Part shown: positions 1-5,305 of the stretch, one piece after another | Layout: each line of letters begins with the position of its first letter | Numbering within the stretch: the stretch's first letter is position 1 | Assembly (NCBI GenBank): GCA_025980355.1 | Contig: JAICXR010000255.1 | Coordinates: 1-5,585, forward strand | Length of the DNA stretch: 5,585 bases | Source: Chloroflexota bacterium | GTDB taxonomy: Bacteria > Chloroflexota > UBA4733 | Direction of reading: 5' to 3' | The notes under the pieces: model-generated | Told to the model about the DNA's origin: nothing | The model's input: only the letters and a program-made list of their open reading frames with translations | Databases searched by the model: none | Translations under genes and position numbers: made by a program

Positions 1-413
1 TCAGGCAGCACCGGCAACGCCAACTGGAAGAGCGCCATCTGCTCGGAACGGAGTACCAGAACGCCGACCTCGTCTTCTGCAGCCACACCGGCACGCCTTT
101 GCAACAACATAATGTAGTCCGCTCCTTCAAGCGACTGCTCCGGCAAACCGGCCTACCGGCGACCATTCGGCTCTACGACCTCCGCCACGCCCACGCCACC
201 GCGCTGCTGGCTGCCGGTGTTCACCCCAAGGTCGCCAGCGAACGTTTAGGCCACGCCAGCGTCTCGCTGACTTTGGATACCTATACGCACAGCGTGCAGG
301 GACTTGATGCTGATGCCGCCGCGCGGGTGCAACGAGCGATTCGCCGTCCAGCCGGTAGTGCTTCCAAGGAAGGCGTCGCAGAGGACATGCAGGACCCGGG
401 ACAAGAGTCGTGA
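1..413 (+). CDS. Tyrosine recombinase/phage integrase, C-terminal part (5' end beyond window)
   Basis: This is the catalytic C-terminal half of a tyrosine site-specific recombinase of the phage/ICE integrase type, which cuts and rejoins DNA at attachment sites. The frame is open from position 3 to the TGA at 411-413. The segment FCSHTGTPL (about 78-104) is the usual strand region before the catalytic boxes. The box II signature reads YDLRH, with the catalytic Arg codon at 183-185; the His usual in HxxR is Tyr here. LGHAS carries the box III His (252-254), and the nucleophilic Tyr lies in DTYTH (codon 282-284). The tail after the Tyr (about 42 residues) is Ala/Arg-rich and ends EDMQDPGQES. The box I Arg and the N-terminal DNA-binding domain lie left of the window. 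The gene reads toward tRNA-Lys 1.5 kb away, which suggests it served an element inserted there. The family is sure; whether the full gene is intact cannot be seen. Confidence 0.93.
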   Translation, partial: RQHRQRQLEERHLLGTEYQNADLVFCSHTGTPLQQHNVVRSFKRLLRQTGLPATIRLYDLRHAHATALLAAGVHPKVASERLGHASVSLTLDTYTHSVQGLDADAAARVQRAIRRPAGSASKEGVAEDMQDPGQES

Positions 414-848
414 AGCATTGCAGCTCCGCCGGTCATCGACACGATGAGGTAGCCACGATGCCCGAGTATCAGCGAGGGTTTCATTGACCGAACGGAGGTG
501 GCGAAGACGAGCTTGCCTTCGCTTCCTCCTTGCCGGTTAGGTTGTGCTGGTGGTTACCATGGCAGTATCCTCGCACATCACCGGCTTGGGCCGATCGACG
601 CGCTGGTCGGTGCCGGCAGGGGTGTTGCTCCTGGCGGCGGGTCTCTTCCATCGCCAGTGCCTTCGGAACCGTACCAGGAGGGTGCTGTAGCCTACTACGA
701 TGACCAGTCGACGGCCGAGCCGGCACCGGCTCGGCCCCGGCGACCAGGCACCCATCGAGGCAATGACACCACGGAGGACACCAGTTCCCTGCTTGGGGCG
801 CTGGCGCACATGGAAATTCCGTGGACATCAGCCACAGCGAACCCAACG
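414..848. other. 435-bp spacer between convergent integrase and SRAP genes, no recognisable gene
   Basis: Both flanking genes end at this stretch. Reading frames here are short or continue antisense into the SRAP gene. I checked the - strand frame 537-809 and the + strand frame starting at 498, and neither gives a protein family I recognise or a convincing ribosome-binding site. The one clear structure is the long inverted repeat at 713-736. A decayed gene cannot be excluded. Confidence 0.5.
713..736. repeat. Perfect 11-bp inverted repeat (possible bidirectional terminator or binding site)
   Basis: GGCCGAGCCGG, then CA, then CCGGCTCGGCC: the arms match perfectly. A second short pairing outside it (GTCG at 707-710 with CGAC at 741-744) could lengthen the stem across an internal loop. 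It lies between two convergent genes, about 115-135 nt past the SRAP stop, which is a natural place for a terminator. There is no T-tract on either strand, so it is not a standard intrinsic terminator. A recombinase or regulator site is an alternative. Confidence 0.5.
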
Positions 849-1514
849 TCACCTGTCGGTCGTCGTGATGGTCTTTACTGCGTCGTTCCTCGCCATGTTC
901 ACCGCCTGGCTCACCGGGAACGCTTCCATACGGCTCGCCGGGTAGGGCGCCAGCAGGAGTTGCAGTTCCAAGGCGCTCGTTGTCTGATCCAACCAGACCT
1001 CTTCCAATTCCGGGCGCAGGATGACTGGCATGCGGTTGTGAATCGGCACTATCAGTCCGTTCGGTTCCGTCGTCACGATGGCGAAACTGTACAGATCGCC
1101 CACCGCAGGGTCGTGGTGGACGTCGTAAAGGCCGGCGAAAGCAAAGGGCGACTGGTCGGTGGGCCGGATGAGGTACGGCTTTTTTGAGTTGCCAATAGCC
1201 TTCCACTCGAACAAGTGGGTCGCCGGCACCAGGCAGCGTTGGCGCTTGAACGGCGTGCGGAAGGTCGGCTTGTCCTGAATGCCCTCGGACCGGGCATTGA
1301 TCATCGGCCGCGTGCGGTCCTTCGCCCAGGTCGGCACCGGGCCCCACTTCATCGTCTTGGCGTGGCGCTGGCCATCCGGTTGGTGGATCACCGGCAAGAA
1401 CTGCGTCGGTGCGGCATTGTAGCGTGGTTGGACGTTCGACAAGTCGAGGTCCAGGTAGAGCTGGAATCGCTCACCGATGTGTTGCACATCGGTGATGCCG
1501 TAGCGCCCACACAA
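849..1514 (-). CDS. SRAP-domain protein (YedK/HMCES-like abasic-site DNA-protein crosslink protein)
   Basis: This is an SOS-response-associated peptidase (SRAP) family member of 221 residues, close to the usual bacterial length. Family proteins bind abasic sites in single-stranded DNA and form a thiazolidine crosslink through the N-terminal Cys2, shielding the lesion during replication. I start it at the TTG at 1512-1514 because this gives MCGRYGI, with Cys at residue 2 as the chemistry requires. AGGAGG at 1526-1531 lies 11 nt upstream. The upstream in-frame ATG (1547) would bury the Cys at residue 13. Other family marks are RYNAAPTQ (31-38), MKWGPVP (55-61), NARSE with Asn73, LVPATHLFEW with Glu103, AGLYD (127-131) and IHNRMPVIL with His159. 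These match the Asn/Glu/His active-site set of YedK, so it should be active. It faces the integrase and probably rides on the same element. No clear promoter or LexA box was found. The family call is very secure. Confidence 0.95.
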   Translation of the reverse strand: MCGRYGITDVQHIGERFQLYLDLDLSNVQPRYNAAPTQFLPVIHQPDGQRHAKTMKWGPVPTWAKDRTRPMINARSEGIQDKPTFRTPFKRQRCLVPATHLFEWKAIGNSKKPYLIRPTDQSPFAFAGLYDVHHDPAVGDLYSFAIVTTEPNGLIVPIHNRMPVILRPELEEVWLDQTTSALELQLLLAPYPASRMEAFPVSQAVNMARNDAVKTITTTDR

Positions 1515-1531
1515 GTCGACCGATGCCTCCT
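1512..1531 (-). promoter_or_regulatory. Shine-Dalgarno AGGAGG plus TTG start of the SRAP gene
   Basis: On the - strand, a perfect AGGAGG (1526-1531) precedes a TTG codon (1512-1514) by 11 nt. It decides the start, because the only upstream ATG in frame (1547) would place this Shine-Dalgarno inside the coding region and would hide the catalytic Cys2. Confidence 0.85.
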
Positions 1532-1743
1532 GTATGACTGCGCTCACTGTACCGGGCTTGGCGTCACCGTAGCGGCTAAAGTCGCCTTCCTCGGCGGTGG
1601 ATTGGGGAAGGGCAGGTGGTGCAACCCAATGCGTTGCTACCCTTAACCCGGCCAGACTGGGGCCGCGCTGATGATCACGCCTCGCTGCTCAACGTTGCTC
1701 TCCTACAGGCCGACGCCGACCGTCGCGGTGCGCGCTCCCCTAC

Positions 1744-1758
1744 TCTCCATAATGGAGA
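1744..1758. repeat. 15-bp palindrome, 7-1-7
   Basis: TCTCCAT-A-ATGGAGA is a perfect inverted repeat around a single central A. The length and symmetry suit a dimeric regulator or excisionase/recombinase site. It lies about 230 bp upstream of the SRAP start, too far for a simple SRAP operator. No partner copy is seen in the window. Confidence 0.45.
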
Positions 1759-1846
1759 CCAACCATCAGAAGCTTTGCCGCATTCGGCACTCCTGAGCAA
1801 CGATCTCAACGCTCGCCATTAGCCCATGAACAGCAGTCGCGATCAA

Positions 1847-1870
1847 TTAGGGGGATGGTTAGGGGGATGC
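1847..1870. repeat. Tandem 12-bp direct repeat, two copies
   Basis: TTAGGGGGATGG (1847-1858) is followed at once by TTAGGGGGATGC (1859-1870), differing only in the last base. The pair abuts the hairpin at 1871-1887 and lies about 60-80 bp past the tRNA-Lys 3' end. Paired direct repeats near an att site often act as integrase arm-type binding sites; here that role is only a guess. Confidence 0.6.
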
Positions 1871-1887
1871 GCCCCCAACAGGGGGGC
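1871..1887. repeat. G/C-run stem-loop downstream of tRNA-Lys
   Basis: GCCCCC-AACAG-GGGGGC forms a 6-bp stem with a 5-nt loop. A second one, CCCC-AGA-GGGG, lies at 1911-1921, between it and the tRNA. On the - strand both come after the tRNA 3' end and might stop or process the transcript. Neither is followed by a U-tract, so a standard intrinsic terminator is not supported. Confidence 0.45.
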
Positions 1888-1928
1888 CACGGCGCCAAAC
1901 GTCGAGGGATCCCCAGAGGGGAATTGGG

Positions 1929-2001
1929 TGAGGGCACAGGGACTCGAACCCTGGACACGCTGATTAAAAGTCAGCTGCTCTACCGACTGAGCTATGCCCC
2001 C
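1929..2001 (-). tRNA. trnK: tRNA-Lys (anticodon UUU)
   Basis: The gene folds fully on the - strand. The acceptor stem is GGGGGCA with TGCCCTC (one G-U pair), the D arm GCTC/GAGC has a GG in its loop, and the anticodon stem GCTGA/TCAGC holds the loop CTTTTAA, giving anticodon TTT (UUU) for Lys codons AAA/AAG. The variable loop is GTGTC and the T arm CAGGG/CCCTG carries TTCGAGT. The discriminator is A (1929). The next bases are CCC, so CCA is not encoded and must be added by the nucleotidyltransferase. It lies 83 bp downstream of comEC on the same strand. Its 3' end faces the integrase/SRAP segment, the usual polarity for an integration target. Confidence 0.97.
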
Positions 2002-2003
2002 TG

Positions 2004-2055
2004 ACACTCCTTCAGAGTGTACCGCACCGGTTCCCCGGTCGCGCGGTTCAGCGCG
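2004..2055 (-). other. Three consecutive small hairpins in the comEC-tRNA-Lys spacer
   Basis: Read on the - strand after the comEC stop, there are three adjoining stems. CGCGC with GCGCG (2040-2055) has a 6-nt loop. ACCGG-GGAA-CCGGT (2026-2039) has a GNRA-type tetraloop. ACACTC-TGAAG-GAGTGT (2004-2020) ends 2 nt before the tRNA 5' end. No U-tract follows any of them. They may cap or attenuate the comEC mRNA, or form the leader processed by RNase P if the tRNA is co-transcribed. TACACT at 2017-2022 could instead be a -10 element for the tRNA, but no -35 is seen. Confidence 0.45.
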
Positions 2056-2084
2056 TCACGTCACGAGGGAGCCCGGTGCCGCCC

Positions 2085-4391
2085 TCACTGCATGGTCAAT
2101 GTCCGCCCATCCGTCAGCAGGCGCACCTCCCCGGTCTGGTCGGTGCGCAGCACCGCCAGCGTTCCCATGTCGGCCGGCGTCGCATGCGCCTGGAGGGCAG
2201 CAGCGAGGATCAGGCCGGGCTGAACGGCGGTCAGGAAGGCGGGATCGAGCGCGCCGTCGGCGGCGCCACGCGGGGCGATGAGCACCGCTGCTTGAAGCGC
2301 GGTGCCGGAAAGGAGGGCGTCGCGCTGGTCAGCCGGGGAGAGAGCGGCGGCATCAAGGACGGCGACGGCGCCGATATGGATGATCACGAGGAGGTGGGGC
2401 GCGTCCGCGCCGCCAAGGGGAACGGTGTCGATCGTCACGCCGCCGGACGTCCGCAGCTCGGCCATCGTCGGTGGAGCAACCGCGGTGGCGCCGGCGGCAA
2501 GACCGGCCCGCAGTGCGACCGCGGACTGGGAGGGGCGCGCGGCGGCTTCCGGCAACAGGACGCGCTGGAGACGGTAGCGGGCGCCAAGGTCGTCGGTCGC
2601 CCCGGCGTGCGCGCCCTCCGCGCCGAGCAGCACGAGCGCATCCAGGGAGCGGGACCAGAAGGGCAACGCTGTCCCGAGCTGGGCCAGCAACGCCTGTTTG
2701 CCGCTGCCGACGTCCACGAGGACGCTCCGGCCCTGGACATCACGGATGAGGAGGGCGTCACCGGTACCGAGATCCAGGAACGTCAGTTCCGTCCGGGCCG
2801 GTGGAGCGCCGCGCAGGACATAGACGGCGGCAAGGAGGAGCGTCAGACCTCCGCTCATCGCCAGACGAGTCGTCACCCTGAGGCGCGCCGATCGGGCCGC
2901 GGCGCGGCGCGGCTCCGGCAATAGCGGCAGCAGCGCCAGGCAGCCGGCATAGTAGAGGAGCGCGAAGAGTCCGCCCACGGCCGGCGCCGCCCCGGCGGCG
3001 GCGGGGACCTGCGCCAGCAAGCGCACGGCGGCGATCATATAGGCGAGGAAGCCGAACGCGAGCAGGCCGGCCAGGTGGCCGAGCAGCGGGGAGATGGCGC
3101 CGGCCACGGCAATCAGCGCCCCGGCGGCCATCGCCGCCGGCAATACCGGCAGGCAGATCAGGTTGGCCAGCGGTGCCAGCAGCGATACCTGCTGAAAACC
3201 CACCATCGTCACCGGGAGGGTGGCGACCTGGGCCGACAGCGTCACACCCACCGGCTCCGCCAGCCAGACCGGCAGCCGGTGCAGCCAGACCTCGAAGCGC
3301 GGCTGCAACAAGAGGATGCCGGCCGTGGCCCCGGCGGAAAGCTGGAAGCCGCTGTCGCCCAGCACCGCCGGCTGGAAGGCGACCATGGCCGCCGCCGCCA
3401 GGGTCAGCCCTTGCAGGGAAGCGACCGGGCGACCGGCCAGGAGCGCGCCCAGGGCCAGCCCCCACATCAGCCCCGCCCGGATGCCGGCTGGCGTCGCCCC
3501 GGTGAGCAAGATGTAGACGCCGACACCAACCAGGGCCGGAAACGCGGCCCGGCGCCGGCCGATCAGCGGCGTGCAAAGCCCCAAGAGCGAGCCACCCACG
3601 ATGGCGATCTTGAAGCCGCTGGTGGCGACGATGTGGATCATACCGGTGCGGATGAAGTCGGGCGTGAGCGTCGAGAAGTCCGCCGAGCGGGTGCCGATGA
3701 GGATGGCGCGCTGCAACGAGGCCTCCGGCTCCGGCAACGCCGCTTGCAGTTCGCCGGCGATGCGCTCGCGGAGGGCGAAGATGGCGGCATGCACCGGATC
3801 ACCGGCGCCGTTGCCCAGGCGCGTGATGCGGGCATAGGTCATGCTGCTGCGCACGCCCTGCCGGGCGAGGTAGTCCCGGTAATCGAAACCGGGTAAGACC
3901 GGTGGCGCCTGCGCCGTCCCCCGCACGTCCAGCACGTCGCCGAAGGCATATGGTTGCGTCAAGGGCACGCGAAGTTGCAGCACCCCACTGGCCGGCTGCC
4001 ACGCGGGAGCACTGCGCGAGCCGCCGACGGTGGCCTGCACCGTCAGGCGGAGGAGCGTCGAACGCTCCCGCACGTCCGGCTCCTCGGACACGACGCCGCG
4101 CAGTTCGACGAAGCGCCCGTTGAAGCCGGAGATATCGTCGGCGGCGAGCGTCCCACCGGCCTGGGCCCGGGCCACGCCGGCGCCAAGCAGTACCAGCGCA
4201 AGGGCGAGCGGCGCCAGGCCGGGACGGCGCCACGCCACTACAAACACCACGGCGACGCCCGGTATCGCGAGCAGCGGGGGAACGACCGGTGCCAGGGGCG
4301 CCAGACCGACGCCGGCCAACAGCGCCAGCGCCGGCCAGAGCAGCGGCGCCCGACGCAGCCGCCCTTCCAGCCCCGCCGTCCAGGAACTCAC
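2085..4391 (-). CDS. comEC: ComEC/Rec2 DNA-uptake channel with degenerate metallo-beta-lactamase-like domain
   Basis: This is the inner-membrane channel that brings transforming DNA into the cytoplasm as a single strand. At 768 residues it has a normal family length. Order of parts: about three N-terminal membrane segments (17-76); an OB-like DUF4131 region (about 90-192, with FDYRDYLARQGV at 169-180); the polytopic competence domain (about 225-530), with HIVATSGFKIAIV (253-265), LLTGATPAGIRAGLMW (295-310) and GDSGFQLSAGATAGIL (345-360); then a C-terminal metallo-beta-lactamase-like domain (535-768), opening with FLDLGTGDALLI. The metal ligands of that domain are missing: HxHxDH is GAEGAHA (590-596), the distal Asp region is AVLDAAAL, and HHGS is APRGA (706-710). 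The fold is retained in frame, so nuclease activity is probably lost. The start is GTG (4389-4391), overlapping the comEA stop by 4 bp with no visible Shine-Dalgarno, so it is likely translationally coupled. Confidence 0.95.
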   Translation of the reverse strand: MSSWTAGLEGRLRRAPLLWPALALLAGVGLAPLAPVVPPLLAIPGVAVVFVVAWRRPGLAPLALALVLLGAGVARAQAGGTLAADDISGFNGRFVELRGVVSEEPDVRERSTLLRLTVQATVGGSRSAPAWQPASGVLQLRVPLTQPYAFGDVLDVRGTAQAPPVLPGFDYRDYLARQGVRSSMTYARITRLGNGAGDPVHAAIFALRERIAGELQAALPEPEASLQRAILIGTRSADFSTLTPDFIRTGMIHIVATSGFKIAIVGGSLLGLCTPLIGRRRAAFPALVGVGVYILLTGATPAGIRAGLMWGLALGALLAGRPVASLQGLTLAAAAMVAFQPAVLGDSGFQLSAGATAGILLLQPRFEVWLHRLPVWLAEPVGVTLSAQVATLPVTMVGFQQVSLLAPLANLICLPVLPAAMAAGALIAVAGAISPLLGHLAGLLAFGFLAYMIAAVRLLAQVPAAAGAAPAVGGLFALLYYAGCLALLPLLPEPRRAAARSARLRVTTRLAMSGGLTLLLAAVYVLRGAPPARTELTFLDLGTGDALLIRDVQGRSVLVDVGSGKQALLAQLGTALPFWSRSLDALVLLGAEGAHAGATDDLGARYRLQRVLLPEAAARPSQSAVALRAGLAAGATAVAPPTMAELRTSGGVTIDTVPLGGADAPHLLVIIHIGAVAVLDAAALSPADQRDALLSGTALQAAVLIAPRGAADGALDPAFLTAVQPGLILAAALQAHATPADMGTLAVLRTDQTGEVRLLTDGRTLTMQ

Positions 4392-5011
4392 TGCACAGTG
4401 AGACGAGAGCGAATCCGCGCCAATTCGGTTTTGTGCAACCCAGCCTTCACCAGGTCGTCGACGCTGGCGTAGGGGCCGTTCTGCTGGCGATAGGCGACGA
4501 GGTGATCGGCGGTGACCTGGCCAATTCCGGGTAACGCCTGGAAATCCCCGGCGCTGGCGCTGTTGACGTTCAGCAGCCAGACGCCTTGCGGCGTCGGCGT
4601 CGGGCCGCGCGTCCCGGCGGTGCCGCGCCCGCCGGTCGCCACGGGCGCCGGTTCGCCCTGGTGCGGCACCGCCACCTGCTCGCCGTCGCTAAGCGGGGCC
4701 GCGAGGTTCACATGGTCGAGATCGGCGTCCTCGACGGGGCCGCCGGCCGCGGCGAGCGCATCCTGCGCGCGGCTGCCCGGACGCAGGGAATAGACGCCGG
4801 GCGTCGCCACGGCGCCGCTGACGTACACGGCAATGTCGCGCGGCGTCGGCTGCCGCGTGGGGAAGCTCCGTACGGCCGGCGTCACCGTCGTCACGACCAG
4901 CGTCGGCGACGGCGCTACCGGCGCCTGCCGGGACACCAGGATGGCGGCGGCAAGGAGCGAGACGGCGGCCAGGGCGGCGAGCGCCCAACGCCACCGGCCT
5001 AGCGCCGTCAT
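4388..5011 (-). CDS. comEA: ComEA-like membrane-anchored DNA receptor (SLBB + helix-hairpin-helix)
   Basis: This is the competence DNA receptor, which binds incoming double-stranded DNA outside the membrane and hands it to ComEC. The 207-residue form starts at the ATG at 5009-5011, which has GGAG (5019-5022) 7 nt upstream. A longer in-frame GTG (5083) has no Shine-Dalgarno and falls inside the likely -35 box, so I reject it. After a short cytoplasmic stretch (MTALGRWRW) comes one membrane anchor (about 9-27), then a Pro/Thr-rich linker, an SLBB domain (about 59-116, VYVSGAVATPGVYSLRPGSR), a second Gly/Thr/Pro linker, and a C-terminal double helix-hairpin-helix (about 147-207), with LNVNSAS, LPGIGQVTAD and GPYASVDDLV. 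This is the classic ComEA layout. It is first in a two-gene operon with comEC. Single-domain HhH repair proteins are an alternative, but the anchor, SLBB domain and neighbour exclude them. Confidence 0.95.
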   Translation of the reverse strand: MTALGRWRWALAALAAVSLLAAAILVSRQAPVAPSPTLVVTTVTPAVRSFPTRQPTPRDIAVYVSGAVATPGVYSLRPGSRAQDALAAAGGPVEDADLDHVNLAAPLSDGEQVAVPHQGEPAPVATGGRGTAGTRGPTPTPQGVWLLNVNSASAGDFQALPGIGQVTADHLVAYRQQNGPYASVDDLVKAGLHKTELARIRSRLTVQ

Positions 5012-5054
5012 CGATACACTCCGTTGAACATCACCACCCGACGTCCGGTACCGG

Positions 5055-5083
5055 ATCGTAGCCGATTGCTTGCCCGCTGTCAC
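5055..5083 (-). promoter_or_regulatory. Predicted sigma70-type promoter of comEA-comEC
   Basis: On the - strand GTGACA (5078-5083, 5 of 6 to TTGACA) is followed by a 17-bp spacer and TACGAT (5055-5060, 4 of 6 to TATAAT). Transcription would start near 5048, giving a leader of about 37 nt with GGAG at 5019-5022 before the ATG at 5011. Spacing and leader length fit well; the consensus match alone is moderate. Confidence 0.55.
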
Positions 5084-5173
5084 GCAAAAGGAGCGTTCGT
5101 GAACATCTCTTCACGTGCGTTCCCGAACGCGCCCGGCCTGGGGCGCGGACCGAGAGCCGAGGACGGCGCAGTT

Positions 5174-5192
5174 GCGGCCGCTCAGGGGCCGC
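5174..5192. repeat. Inverted repeat in the comEA/sugar-isomerase divergent intergenic region
   Basis: GCGGCC (5174-5179) and GGCCGC (5187-5192) enclose a 7-nt loop. It lies between the two divergent promoters, about 90 bp upstream of the predicted comEA -35 and 45 bp upstream of the predicted -10 of the right-hand gene. It might be a regulator site, but in such GC-rich DNA a 6-bp arm can arise by chance. Confidence 0.3.
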
Positions 5193-5236
5193 GCCCGGAT
5201 GCCTGCGCGCTTGCCTTCCCGCGTCGCCCGCGTACC

Positions 5237-5245
5237 TGCTAGTAT
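5237..5245 (+). promoter_or_regulatory. Possible extended -10 promoter of the right-hand TIM-barrel gene
   Basis: TG-C-TAGTAT (TGn plus a 5-of-6 match to TATAAT) would start transcription near 5252, leaving a leader of about 54 nt before the GTG at 5306. No -35 box is evident at 17 bp, which is tolerable for an extended -10. The leader contains a weak GC hairpin (CCGCC at 5253-5257 with GGCGG at 5266-5270). Confidence 0.4.
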
Positions 5246-5305
5246 CGGGAGGCCGCCGGGAAACGGGCGGTCGGTGTTGAACGGACAGGGAAAGAAGTCG
5301 TTATC

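Larger units (their letters stand above)
1515..1928. other. Gene-free spacer upstream of SRAP and downstream of tRNA-Lys; repeat-rich probable element end
   Basis: No coding region is recognisable in these 414 bp. The + strand frame 1616-1822 has no known family and no ribosome-binding site. The stretch has comparatively low GC (about 50% at 1741-1800). It holds a bulged 8-bp stem-loop at 1618-1641 (GGTGCAAC against GTTGC-T-ACC, loop CCAATGC), a 15-bp palindrome (1744-1758), a 12-bp tandem repeat (1847-1870) and two G/C-run hairpins (1871-1887 and 1911-1921). Such clustering beside a tRNA 3' end is what one expects at the arm-site end of an integrated element, but that is inference. Confidence 0.5.

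Noticed and set aside
537..809. 90-codon - strand frame downstream of SRAP, considered as a transposase remnant
   Set aside because: It has a hydrophobic patch but no DDE motif or terminal repeats; the resemblance is too weak to call.
498..1187. 229-codon + strand frame across the spacer and opposite SRAP
   Set aside because: Its second half is antisense to SRAP, and the first half has no recognisable family and a poor start context.
481..1347. 288-codon - strand frame overlapping the SRAP gene
   Set aside because: It overlaps SRAP on the same strand in another frame. Its sequence is rich in Pro, Arg, His and Gly with no motif, while the SRAP frame carries every family signature.
1616..1822. 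68-codon + strand frame between SRAP and tRNA-Lys
   Set aside because: No Shine-Dalgarno and no known family.
1871..1921. Intrinsic terminator of tRNA-Lys
   Set aside because: The hairpins are present but no U-tract follows either on the - strand, so they are listed only as repeats.
2076..2924. Long + strand reading frame opposite comEC (282 codons)
   Set aside because: It is antisense to a well-supported ComEC, has Arg/Gly-rich composition typical of GC-rich shadow frames, and shows no family motif.
3075..3896. Long + strand reading frame opposite the ComEC channel domain
   Set aside because: It is a Gln/Arg/Gly-rich shadow of the transmembrane-coding strand with no recognisable domain.
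5009..5083. Longer GTG start for ComEA
   Set aside because: It has no Shine-Dalgarno, the codon lies in the predicted -35 box, and the ATG at 5011 has GGAG at ideal spacing and leaves a normal short N-terminus before the membrane anchor.
5099..5242. Small + strand frame (47 codons) with AAAGGAG six bases before a GTG
   Set aside because: The ribosome-binding site looks good, but the composition is random-like and it overlaps both predicted divergent promoters. It might be a leader peptide, yet nothing else supports it.
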